From positions 4,535,638-4,599,637 of the forward strand of contig NC_049983.1 in the NCBI RefSeq assembly GCF_000003815.2: a DNA stretch of 64,000 bases, read 5' to 3'. This document shows positions 21,601-33,104 of this stretch, piece after piece. A program made the position numbers and the translations under genes. Numbering within the stretch: position 1 is the first letter of the stretch; each line of letters opens with the position of its first letter. Under the pieces are notes generated by a model. The model was not told where the DNA came from. It saw only the letters and a list, made by a program, of their open reading frames with translations, and ran no database searches. This stretch comes from Branchiostoma floridae (Eukaryota > Chordata > Leptocardii > Amphioxiformes > Branchiostomatidae).

Positions 21601-24600
21601 TTAACTTTTTTTCTTTTCATTCTCAATATAACAGAGTAAGATATTTCATTGCATAACATGACTTATATTTTCAACAGGAAAATCCCAAACAAAATCTGTA
21701 CCCACCTGTTTCAGCTGTTTTACGAACCCCTTGTTTACCTCCATCTACGAATAGATGACAAAATACTTGTAGTTTGTATTGTATTAATCTGAATTAATAA
21801 AGAGTGTCTGATTGTGTTTACTTTTTCTACTGCATATGGAATATATTCCAAAACCAGGATTATAAACCAACATTAGCATCTACTAGTATTTTCATTACTA
21901 TTGTTCCTAATTTGGTGTGCCGACTCTGCAACCAGGGGCGTAAATGCTGGGAGGTTACAGGTGGCATCACAAGGATGTGCAATGGTAGCGAGGACAGCAG
22001 GCCCTAGTGAACTTTATTTTTTTTCTTGTTTTTTTCTTTCTTTCTTTTTGCTTTTGGACAGACGATGACAATGCGGCACTGCAAGATTTTTTAAACTTAT
22101 ATCAACAGTGCCACATACAGTCTTTTACCTCCCCGACCAAAGTCAGGTACCCATTTTTACACCTGGGTGAAGTGAGGAAGGTTGTGTAAAGTGCCTCCCA
22201 GGGGCACAACGTCAAGCACGTGTCCTGATTGACCCAACATCAATTATGCAGGACAAACAGCCGCTCTGACCACGCTGCTGCTCAATGGTTGCCCTCTGCT
22301 GCTAGACGATGACCAGGACAACCAAGCAGGGCAATGACCCTAATTGACGCAGGCGCAGAAGGCCCAAAACGAGTCCATACAGTATTTTAGCCTATTTTCG
22401 ACTTTTAGCAGGAAAATGTAAGTACATTTCATATTGGTGAGACAGTGTAGGTTGCAGATGTTCAGATTCGGCCAAAAAAACTAGGTTTTAGTCCATCTTT
22501 TCGGCCTGTGCTGACCCCTAATTTGAAGTGCTGAGTCCCAAAAATGACGTCATGAAAAAGCAAGATGGCGGCAGGTTTGACCGGTGGAATAGTTGCACTG
22601 GTCAGAAAGTTTAAATATTAGACTTTTGGACACTTGAGGTAGCGGGCTGCTGTGTGGGGTGAGTTCTTATGACCTGGAATGTTCACGGATGAGATTATGA
22701 CACCCTGAACTTGCTAACTTTTACATTATCGCCTATGTAGATTTGTATTAGTGGTAACTGCTCAGCAAAGAAGAAGGAACCTGCAGCCGTTCCGCCCACA
22801 CTGCTGCTCAATGGTTGCCCTCTGCTGCTAGACGATGACCAGGACAACCAAGCAAAGAAGAAGGAACCTGCAGCCGCTCTACCCACACTGCTGCTCAATG
22901 GTTGCCCTCTGCTGCTAGACGATGACCAGCCCAACCAAGCAAAGAAGAAGGAACCTGCAGCCGCTCCGCCCACACTGCTGCTCAATGGTTGCCCTCTGCT
23001 GCTAGACGGTGACCAGGACAACCAAGCAAAGAAGAAGGAACCTGCAGCCGCTCTACCCACACTGCTGCTCAATGGTTGCCCTCTGCTGCTAGAAGATGAC
23101 CAGGACAACCAAGCAAAGAAGAACTCAAGGAACCTGCAGCCGCTCTACCCACACTGCTGCTCAATGGTTGCCCTCTGCTGCTAGAAGATGACCAGGACAA
23201 CCAAGCAAAGAAGAACTCAAGGAACCTGCAGCCGCTCCGCCCACACTGCTGCTCAATGGTTGCCCTCTACTGCTAGACGATGACCAGCACAACCAAGCAA
23301 AGAAGAACTCAAGGAACCTGCAGCCGCTCCGCCCACACTGTTGCTCAATGGTTGCCCTCTACTGCTAGACGATGACCAGGACAACCAAGCAAAGAAGAAG
23401 GAACCTGCAGCCGCTCCGCCCACGTCCATTTGAACTCAGGACCTATATTCCGAGCCGAACGCTCTACCATTTACGACGAACTTAAGTTGCGACTATTGAA
23501 CTGTAAGGATGCGAACCGCTCACAACAGAAAGCACCCCTACTCTCTTAATAATTTGGATTCTCAAACATGCTTGATTCTATTATGATGTTCCTGTCTATA
23601 TTAGCCTGTAACGTTGTGACTTTTTGCTCAAACATGGGACCGCCATTGAACATTTTATGATTTTATCTGAGGAACTAGAAAGGCCGACATTTGCTTGAGA
23701 GCAAATACAGCATATTTCAGCCATCTCCCTCATGAAACAATAGGCCTTGAGGTCGTTGACCCCTTTGGCCATTGGAAAATGACCAAAAAAATCCCAAATA
23801 TATCATTTTAAAGTGTTCCGTGCCAAAAATTATACATGGGTTATTTGAATAGATATCTAGAGCACCCCTTTACCAATTTACGGGTCATTAGGTTGTAAAT
23901 CGAGGGAACAGGAGCCAAAAATGTCCAAATTTTGTCAAAAAATGGCCATAAAATCGCAAAATTAAGCATTTTGTTGTACCGTATGGGAAAACTTTTATTG
24001 AATTTATGTGCACATAATTGAAGGGCACTTTTATACCAAATTTCAGATCATTTGGTTGTAAAACGAGGCTACAGGAGCCAAAAATGTCCTTTTTTGGTAA
24101 AAAAAATGGCCAAAAATCGCAAAATTAAGTATTTTGTTGTACTGTATGGGAAAACTTTTATTGAATTTATGTGCATATAATTGAAGGGCACTTTTATACC
24201 AAATTTCAGATTATTTGGTTGTAAAACGAGGCTACAGGAGCCAAAAATGTCCTTTTTTTGTAAAAAAAAATGGCCCAAAATCGCAATATTAAGCATTTTG
24301 TTGTACCGTATGCCAAAACTGTTATTGAATTTATGTGCACATAATTGAAGGGCACTTTTATACCAAATTTCACATCATTTGGTTGTAAAACGAGGCTACA
24401 GGAGCCAAAAATGTCCTTTTTTGGTCAAAAAATGGCCAAAATTAAGCATTTTATTGTACCGTATGCCAAAACTGTTATTGAATCTAGGTGAGCATATGAT
24501 CAAGGCACCTCTGTACCAAATTTCATGTCATTCGGCTGTAATACCAGGGTACAGGAGCCCGAAATATACATAAAAAATGACAAAAACCTCAATAAAATCA

Positions 24601-27600
24601 TTTTAAAGGCAGATATGAAAAAAATGAAAAAAACACCTGAGGGTACTGGCTTACTCTACCTTTGTGCCAAATTTCAAGTCAATCGGTTAAAAAATGGCGG
24701 AGTTGATTCGATTTGAAGATTTGACAGGAGAAAGAAAGAAAGAAAGAAACATTACGAATACAATATATTTCACCATACCTATGGTATGGCTGAAATATAA
24801 TAACTCTAACTGGAGCTACATAGTATTACTAGTATACTCATCTTTGCATGAGTACTTGAGGCAAGTGACACCTGTCTCAATGGCACACCGTCGGAGCATA
24901 CAAGGGGACAAATGACATTGAGGCAAATACCCTACAGTTATACTAAGCCATTTTATTATCATACTGTATGACAATTGGTTAGAGTTGATAGAAATATGAA
25001 TCATAAGGAAATGGACAAACAAAATCAGTTTTTGATTCTTACCTGCTGGCGCATTTTTCTGATCACTTCCTGTTGACGGGCAGTCCTCTTTTCATTCTCT
25101 TCTCTGATCTATTGATAATAAAAGGATAGAGAATATTTTTTTTTTCTTTTACAAATCATGAAACTATCATATTGTCTATTTGCAAAAGAATGCAACACAG
25201 TTAATAGTATGAGAAAATTTAGATGTAAAGTTTGGGATATTGACCATGGAAAGTTATTAGATTGAAACTTGGAGCAAAATCCCCGATTTTTTAATGATTG
25301 GTATCTTTGAAGCATAATTATGTGAACCTTGTATAGTTTCCGAAATCCAAGTGTCATCCTAATTGCTGCCAATGTACGTTACGTTTCTTGATGGAAAATG
25401 GCTTATGACGGTGACATTGTATCATTTGATTCATTGTACGCCGCATTGTATACTTATTTTCATAATTTTTCACAGTATAAAATACTTTACTCTTACCATT
25501 CTTAGTCTAATGAACCCAAATCAAACTTTGGAATGTTAGATACCTTCTGTATGTCCTGCATAATCGATGTTGGGTCAATCAGGACATTTTTCCCTTGTAG
25601 GGTTTGACTGCGCACAGGTGTTTTAGTCTCGTCAAATCTGTAAAAGATAAAGATAACATAATGATGATTTACGTCAAACCTCTGCACGATAACATTCTAT
25701 ACCTACTAGTATGTCTGGAATTTCAGAACCGAATTTAGTCGTTGACAAAGAAATTGCTGTTATTGATTTTGTTTTGTTCCAGGCCAACAAATTTTCTCAT
25801 TTCCTGGCGCATCCTGCTTGAAACAGAAGTCTGTGTTTTCTTGCATGGGTGGTGGTGGCATATCAACTAAAACTTGGTGATCACTTAGCTCAGTTCAAAT
25901 GCTGTTCAATGACAATTACTAATTCTGTCGAGTACACATTGTGTAATACACCTATCAATGATATAACTGGGATCAGAGCAGGGCAGAGACTTTTTAAAAC
26001 TTCCAATCCTAACTTTTCATGCAGATATAAGCGGTCAAAAATAACTCACCCTTTCTTTTCAAATTCCAAGACACGAGCCTTTAGCGCCAGGACTTCCTCG
26101 TCTTTTAGGGAGATCCTGTTGTGGTGCACAATATGGACAACATTACATGCAAAATTGGTTCTTACAATAGTAATAAAATTTTAGCTTCAAGTAGCAGGGC
26201 TCGAAATACATATTTGTGTCAACTTGCACTGGTGCAAGTTAAGCCAAAACTTTTTTGCACCCAAAGAAATTTGCTTGCACAACCTAAAGTAGTGGATCAT
26301 TAACCCTTACATATCTCCTCTTCTGGAAATTTACAGATGTACGTGAGTAAAAGCGGATACATGAAGACCACATGTTTGGATATATGTTTTCCCGGAGTAC
26401 ATTACTGAGTGGTGGCGAGATAGGGAGAGCGTGCATGGGAGCTTGTGAGTGAATGAGTGTTTAAATGTGTGTGACTGATTGTGTGTGTGGATGTAGTGTG
26501 AGTGCATGAGTGAGTTAGTAAGTCATTGAATGAGTGTGTTTGAGCGTGCAAGTTGACTGAGTATGTGAGCGGGATTGAATAAGTGTGAGTAAATTAAAGA
26601 GTTTTGTTGAGAGTTAACGAGTGAGGAAGTGTGTGATTGTGACTATGAGTGAATGCGTTTTGGTGAGAATGAATGTAAATGCGAATGTTTGAGTGAATGT
26701 GAGTATCTGTGTGGGTGAATGAGGGAGTGAATGTAATCCATTGACCCGTACACACCTGTGCCGTGTGTTTGCTGCCTGATTGGCTAGACGTTTCTCAAGC
26801 TCGCTGATCTTTGACTCTGCCTCTGTTTTCTCCCTGAGTGAGAGAAATATAAGGAACAGGGAATATTGTAACAGATATTTCTACTACACTACTTGGTCCT
26901 ATATCATAAATAACTGATAATAACAATACCTTTGTTTGCTAATAATCAAAGATAACTCACCATTCCTTATCTGATTTAAGAAGAGTCACACGAGCCTTAA
27001 GATGCCAAATGGTCTGATCTTTCTGGGCGAGCCTGTGGTGGACAGAATGCAAAATGTAAGACCGAATGTGTTGTAATACAAATGTGTTGATTTAGTCAAA
27101 ACAACAGTGCCCTTTCTACAGCTACTATGATAATCAATTGCCTGTTATTCTCAATAACATTTCCCAAGTGGGAACACCACAGGACAAAATGTATGTGAGT
27201 GAGGTGAGCGAGGGAGTGTATGTGTGAGTGCGGTTGAGTGAGAGTTCATGAGTAACTAAATAAATAACAGTGAATGTGTGTGTGATTCGGTGGATTAGTG
27301 AGAGTGTGAGTGGGTGACGGAGCAAGTGGGTGGTTGAGTGAGTGATTGAGTAATAGAACAAGTGAATGAGTAGGTGGTTGAGTGAGTGATTTAGTAATAG
27401 AACAAGTGAATGAGTAGGTTGTTGAGTGAGTGATTGAGTAATAGAACAAGTGAATGAGTGGGTGGTTGAGTGAGTGATTGAGTAATAGGACAAGTGAATG
27501 AGTAGGTGGTTGAGTGAGCAAGCAAGTTGGTTTGAGTAAGTAAAGTTGGTGGAAGGAGTAGGTGAGAGAGTGAACATTTGTGGTTTGACAAATGAGCGAG

Positions 27601-30600
27601 GGTTACGTTTGTGTGAGTGGAAGAGTGAGTGTGTGAGTCAGGTTATGAGTGTGAGCATGTGAGGGAGTGGGTGTGTGATTGTGTGAATGAATGAATGAGT
27701 GAGTGTGTTACTGAGTGTGTGATTGGGTTATTTTTTGTAATGAGTGAAAGTATGGGGGTACGTAGGTGAGTATGACTAAGGGATGGGAGTGTGTGAGAAT
27801 GAGTGAGTGAGCAAGTCATTGAGTTAGTGAGTGTGTGAATGAAAGATGTCAGTAAATGATTTTGTGGTTATATAAATGACCATGATTTCTTTAATACAAC
27901 TCACCTGTTTTGTGTGTTTTCTTCTAGTTGTCGAATCATGCTAAGGAATGATATAAAGAAAATTTTAAGAAATCTAATTACTTACTTGGACCCTGTCAAA
28001 TTCAAATGTGTCTCAACTGTTTTTCTTCACTCATTACTTTGTAATTACGATGTAATATATTTTTTTTTTCATTTCAATTCACAAATTGAAGCAAAGCTAT
28101 TCAGATTGTCTGACGTCATCCAAAATGAGCATCATTTTACACACAAGGATTTAAACGCCTCATTGTTTTTCATATGTTACACAGATACAGTCAAACTTTG
28201 CTCCTGACATAAGAGTTTAACTAATACCATATGAATTTTGTGTCTGGGGGCACCAGGTGGTTGACCAGCCAGGTTTGAGTGTACAATGTTTTATGTGCCG
28301 GTTAGTTTTGTCCAATTTCAAGACATGACAAGAGCTCTTAGTTCTCTGTAAGCTGATATGATTTTCTATATAATGATTTATAAACTTACATGCTGGTAAC
28401 CTCTAGCCGTCCGGCGAAGTCACTGGAAGCAACCCATAACAACATATAAAAGAAATGACAATAATCATAGTCTATTATCATGGAATAAGTTGATGATATA
28501 AGTTCTAAACTTATCATACATCAATACCTGTTAACATGTAACTGGTATAAAATAAGAAAAAAATCAAAGGTTTGAATAGCATTTAACTGTATAGATTTAT
28601 TTATTTATTTATTTATTTATTTATTGGTTTGGCTGCAACGAACACACAGCCAGGGCTGCCCAACTAGCCTATGGCTATTACAAAGGGCTAGCCTGAAGTA
28701 ATGTTTGCTTTTCAGCACCAAGGACAGAGCAGATGTCAGTAGAATACGGTTGTTCTTACCTCAGAACTTCATTCTCCTGTCTGTGGTTTTCTTCAGTTTG
28801 ATCTTGTAGCCTCCTGTAGAAATAAAAAAACAAGGTTTACTATACTAAGTCTAAGGAACTGTAGCATTTTCCTCTCCACATTAAGTCATTACTTTTATTA
28901 CAGAATTTGACAATGATATCAAAGATTAAAGCTTATTTAAATTGACTGATGGCTGACACAGCACCCAAAAATTAATAATTTGTGTTAGTAAACTAGAACC
29001 ATCTTTCATATGTATTGATGATTGACACAACATCAAGAAATGGTATAAAAATAGTATAATTCTTATATATATATTATATATGCCATAAACCACATGATTG
29101 TGTATCATTAATCACTTATGCAGTTCGTATTGGTAATAGTTAGCAGTTTGATTTCTAAGTGGTATATCTGTGTTACAATAAATCAAGAAGAAGGAACATT
29201 ACATATCTGAAGTGTTCAAAAGATTTGAGTTCATTGAAACTTACCTCAGACCTCAGTGTTATCTTTTTATTGAACCTGGTTATCACAGACTTAAAGTTAA
29301 TTCTATGAACATATTGGACAAAAAGAAGAGAATACCAGAAGAAATCCTAAGTAACTGTTACCTGACAAACAGGGATGTGTACTTTTGTTTCTTCTGAAAC
29401 AAGCTGAAACAACAAAGTAAAAAAAAAAATTGCCATCTCTTTGAAGACTGATAATACTGAAAATTGCCAACAACAATTGTTGACTATTATTTCTAAACAT
29501 ACAGGAGAAATGACATTCAAGATAATCTATTTTCAAATTATTTTGCCTTCTCTACAACTGTTACTTACTCCTGGAGGTCTTGTAGGTTTTCCCTGAGAGC
29601 ACCAGTGTACTCCATCAGCCTGAAAGATAGACAAAAGAAGAAAATAGTAAATGTAATATTATATTTAGAAAATAGTCTGCCATAAGAACCGCTACTATTC
29701 AATTTGTACTTCAATAGTCTCTATATAAAAATCTTCGTCCTAAGTGAAACTGTCCATTAAAGTGTACTGACACATTTACTTTTCTCGATGAAATTATTCA
29801 TCTCGCCAAAATCTAGGTATACCTAAATGCATATGACATACATATGCGACTGCGGTAACGGTATCTTTTGTTCCATTTTTTGTAATCGCTGCAAATTCTG
29901 ACTACTTCTGACTCCGGTGTCTACTACTAGCTAAAGCTGACTAAAACTGATTCTTACTCTCTTATCGAGGGCTCTGTGCTGCCTCTCTGACTTGGCTGAG
30001 TAAGAAAAGGAACATGCTGTAATAAGAACAACATGCAAACAAACAAACAAACATAAATATGACAAAACAAAGAAACTTTGATTGGTAAACAATTCAAATC
30101 ATGATCGTTATAAATTATATAATTGGTTAAAGTATACTCAAGTCTACTTGGGCCTCCTTATGCAATTTCTATGGATGATATTTTCTCAACATCTTGTGAT
30201 ATACTGTACCGTTGTACAGCTTGTTTACAACAACCTTTGCATACTATTTTACATAACCGTCCACAAATTTCAATATGCACCAGTGCACAGCACCATTTAA
30301 GGGCATATCATAATATACCGTGTATTTCAAGTTCTGTTTTCTTACTTCATATACATGTATATGGAACTTTTTCTACACCAAGCGAAAAATCCACAGAACT
30401 TACATTATCAAAGGACATTTTAACAAAAAAGGAGGAAAAAAATTGTCCGGTAAAATGACATTTCCACCCTGCTAAACAAGAACATGACATATTGCCACTC
30501 CTTAAGAAACCAGAACTTACCTTCAGGTTGGTCTCAGACCCATCATCCAAGTCGTCTTCTGCTGTCCCCTTCTTCAGTTTGTTGATCATCCTTCTGAACA

Positions 30601-33104
30601 TGGTTCTCTTCTCAACGCTAATGTTAGGATATAAGGAGTGGTAGTCAGTTATCATTACAAATTCTTCTTACTTTTGGTTCATTCAAGGACAGGTTCTTTA
30701 GAAAAAAGATTGGCTGACAATATTGTGGCAGCTGTTGGATTAGGTGAAAAGAACTTTATTTTTTTTTCAAAATTTGTTTTCCCAATATTTTTACTTTAAA
30801 TCTCAAAATGCTTGCAGTGGTTTTTGTTTTAAAGTTTGTACGGTTCCTCTCCTGCAAATCTGTGTTATTGTCTCAGGTAGTATTGTTTTGATGACATTCA
30901 TAAAACATTGCATATTTTTAGATGATAGATATTATTTACAGTAGCGACTGTACTTACTTCTGGAGGTCCTGGAGGTCTTCCTGGAGAGCACCGGTAGTGC
31001 ACTCTTTAACACTGAGGAGTAGAGTTCACAAAAGAAGAAGTAAATAATCGTGTTACTCTCACTCACTATCCATGGTTAGATGATATATTTAGGAGACAAT
31101 GATATATTTAGGAGACAAGTTTGTTTGTTCATTTGCAAAATCATGCCCGAAGGCTAATTGCATATACAGTCTCAAGGACTAAGAGAAGTAGATAGTGAGA
31201 TACATAAATTAAACTAGTGTGTACTCAGCTTATGATATGATACAATATATACTACTACTTTTAAAGTGTCCCACGTTCTGTATGATGGTTGGATTTTGTG
31301 TTTTTAGTAGGAATATGGTCATTTGGTGATCTCTCAGATGGTAGAAGCTTGGTGAAATTGTATCAACTGTTTGTAATAATCTGTTTCTTTCGATTCCACA
31401 GTGGGTACATTGACTGATGAAATGTGCTTCATTTTCCACTGCATTCATTTAGCAACAAGAGTCCGACCCATAGTCAGGCGTTGTATGATACTACATCATT
31501 ATTTTATACTTTTTTATTCTAGATATTAAACTTCAGAATGGCTATGCCATCATACTTATGCAATGCTACAGAAATGATTTCAAATCACCACTATGTTGCA
31601 GTGCTATGCTGTAATACAAAGTTGCAAGACATAGTTACTCGTGACTTCAGTGTTACCGAAATCATGTAACTTTCAAAGCAAGGCATCGTTCACATTTGGC
31701 AAAATTTATATGCAAATTTATCCTCATCAATTTGAGAAGTTACCAATTTGGTTGCGGTCACATGAACGGTAATTAAATTGGTAACTACTTCAGTACTTGA
31801 TCCATAAAATTTCTTTCCAATTATTCGATAACTCTTCTGACAGCAAGAAAAATGTTCTTATGACTAAAATTACTCTCTTCCCCCCACTAAATTATCAAAC
31901 ACAATATTACTATCAATTTTCTTCAAACAATGACTGTTTATTAAAGGTAGAGAACAATAATAAACAGTCATTGTTCGAAGAAAATTGATAGTAACTTTTA
32001 AACATAAGTGACTGATGAACCTCTTCAACAAACACAATATGAAATGAATAGTACTTACTCTCTTAGCGAGGGCTCTGTGCTGACTCTCTCAGTAGGCTGA
32101 ATGCAAAAATAAAACAATGATAAGAACACAAGAAACAAAACATAAGAAAAGAAAACAAATGCATAAAACCAAAACAATCAGCTTCCTCGATTCTGTGATG
32201 TTGATTTTTTCCTTACTAAATTTCTGTGTGTTCATTCAGACTTCCCCTTACTTTCAAATTAATATTCAACTTCAGCATTATTTTTGAAATCCGAGAACAA
32301 AAAAATCACCGCATTGGCATGGTCCAAGTAAACAGATTCATCTGTTAGATAAACCACTAATGTCATGAAGACAAGACAATTTTTGACTCTACATATGCCA
32401 CATGATATACTAACTGCAAAATGCATTTTCCTAACGTCTTAAAATGAACAGCAAAAGTACAGTCTGAACTAGAAGATAATAACTAAATAGTTTATTTACG
32501 TTTGTATCCCTTCTCTCGCACACACATATCCGGTATCAAACATGTCTTTTATACAGACTTTGTTTCTTTAGTGAAGCATTCACAGGATTTACATAAAGTG
32601 GTCTTATGAGAAATAATTTACCTAATAAAAAACGTCATATTGGTTATACCCCCTTTCCACTAGGACGGCAGTCTCGCCGCGCTCTCTGCGACATAGAATT
32701 TGACAGATCGCTCAACGAATTGTATGGGGAAAAAAAAAATCTTTTTACACCCTGTGTGTTTTGTTGTCCTCTCGGTCTCACTTTTACATGCTGTATGATA
32801 TCAAAGGTTACACATATCCTATTTAGGTCGCAGTGAGACCATATCGCGATCGCCGTCTAGTGGAAAGGAGGCCTTACGTAATGTTGCTCACTTCAAATTA
32901 CGTAAACAAAAAAAAACAAAAATCGCTACAGCGGTGATTCAAATACGGAATAAGAATAAAAAAGGAACCTACCTTGATCTTATTTACAACCTCCAAGTCG
33001 TCTTCTGCCGGCACGTTCTTCAATTTTGTGATCATTCTCCGAAACATCGACGTCTTCTCACCGTGGATGTCCTCAGATCGTTGAGTTGACTTTGTAGTCG
33101 CCAT
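18695..33104 (-). CDS. Unrecognised coiled-coil and NGCP-repeat protein, copy A
   Basis: Eighteen exons in order on minus: 32973-33104 (ATG), 32059-32096, 30958-31011, 30521-30617, 29958-29995, 29569-29619, 29362-29403, 28760-28813, 28390-28422, 27905-27940, 26961-27032, 26756-26833, 26050-26115, 25544-25637, 25043-25108, 21706-21744, 21450-21476, 18695-21178. All phases agree and give 1166 residues. Order: Lys-rich start (MFRRMITKLK, AEDDLE); short helical, Glu/Gln/Lys-rich coiled-coil exons such as EKTEAESKISELEKRL; IDPTSIMQDIQK; then the last exon with 18 units of about 27 residues built on LLLNGCPLLDDDQHNQ; then a unique tail of about 290 residues ending RIKKGYRLTTGFY. There is no signal peptide or membrane segment. 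I do not recognise the family; the function is unknown. A cytoplasmic scaffold is a guess. Confidence 0.85.
19610..21080 (-). repeat. Coding minisatellite of copy A, 18 units of 78-84 bp
   Basis: Tandem units inside the last exon encode TLLLNGCPLLDDDQHNQ plus EKKEPAATLP or variants. The first units carry QEKKEPA and the later ones QAKEEPA; the last two are diverged (NGAKNGPVAVAP, LKETLEEWP). Length changes are always in multiples of three, so the frame stays open. The Cys and the DDDQ stretch are nearly invariant. Confidence 0.9.
22220..23430 (+). pseudogene. Ectopic inverted fragment of the repeat-protein gene in copy A intron 15
   Basis: On plus, opposite to the host gene, 35 bp matching exon 14 (TGTCCTGATTGACCCAACAT onward, about 22220-22254) are fused to one unit of the exon-18 repeat. 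About 440 bp of unrelated sequence follows, then about eight more units (22771-23430), several with a 5-bp insert that breaks the frame. Copy B lacks the whole block. It interrupts a tRNA-derived SINE that is continuous in copy B (56945-57180). It looks like a rearranged or retro-copied and re-amplified piece, not a working gene. Confidence 0.75.
23790..24560 (-). repeat. Tandem repeat of about 155-164 bp, 4-5 units
   Basis: The phrase TTGTTGTACCGTATGGGAAA recurs near 23972, 24136, 24299 and 24451. Units share ACGAGGCTACAGGAGCCAAA. It lies in intron 15 of copy A only. Confidence 0.8.
24640..24770 (+). mobile_element. Probable 3' end of a non-LTR-type repeat
   Basis: The sequence reads CCAAATTTCAAGTCAATCGG, then ATGGCGGAGTTGATT and a short GAAA tail (24729-24748). 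Such ends are common in invertebrate non-LTR elements. No coding part is seen; the family is not assigned. Confidence 0.35.
26400..27870 (-). repeat. Degenerate TGAG/44-bp minisatellites in copy A introns
   Basis: GTGAGTGAATGAG-like sequence fills 26400-26740 and 27180-27870. Within it, five units of 44 bp (GAGTAGGTGGTTGAGTGAGT type) lie at about 27310-27530. The open frames here are just translations of the repeat. Confidence 0.8.
28570..28710 (+). mobile_element. AAAT-tailed insert specific to copy A intron 8
   Basis: On minus the insert reads GGCTAGTTGGGCAGCCCTGG and ends in an (AAAT)n tail. The matching site in copy B lacks it, so it came after the duplication. Its form fits a short SINE or non-LTR 3' end. 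Confidence 0.55.
28711..28731 (+). promoter_or_regulatory. Single RE1/NRSE-like site in intron 8 of copy A
   Basis: TTCAGCACCAAGGACAGAGC lies about 30 bp inside the donor of exon 8. It has the same core as the array at 16.8-17.2 kb and is conserved in copy B (51982-51998, minus). Confidence 0.55.
32646..32873. mobile_element. MITE (CCCCTTTCCACTAGGACGGC) specific to copy A
   Basis: The left end CCCCTTTCCACTAGGACGGC and the right end GCCGTCTAGTGGAAAGGAGG are inverted. Copy B has an empty site near 47790, with a TA target. It inserted into intron 1 after the arm duplication. Confidence 0.75.

Noticed and set aside
22695-23108. 137-codon minus-strand frame
   Set aside because: It is the antisense reading of the ectopic repeat units.
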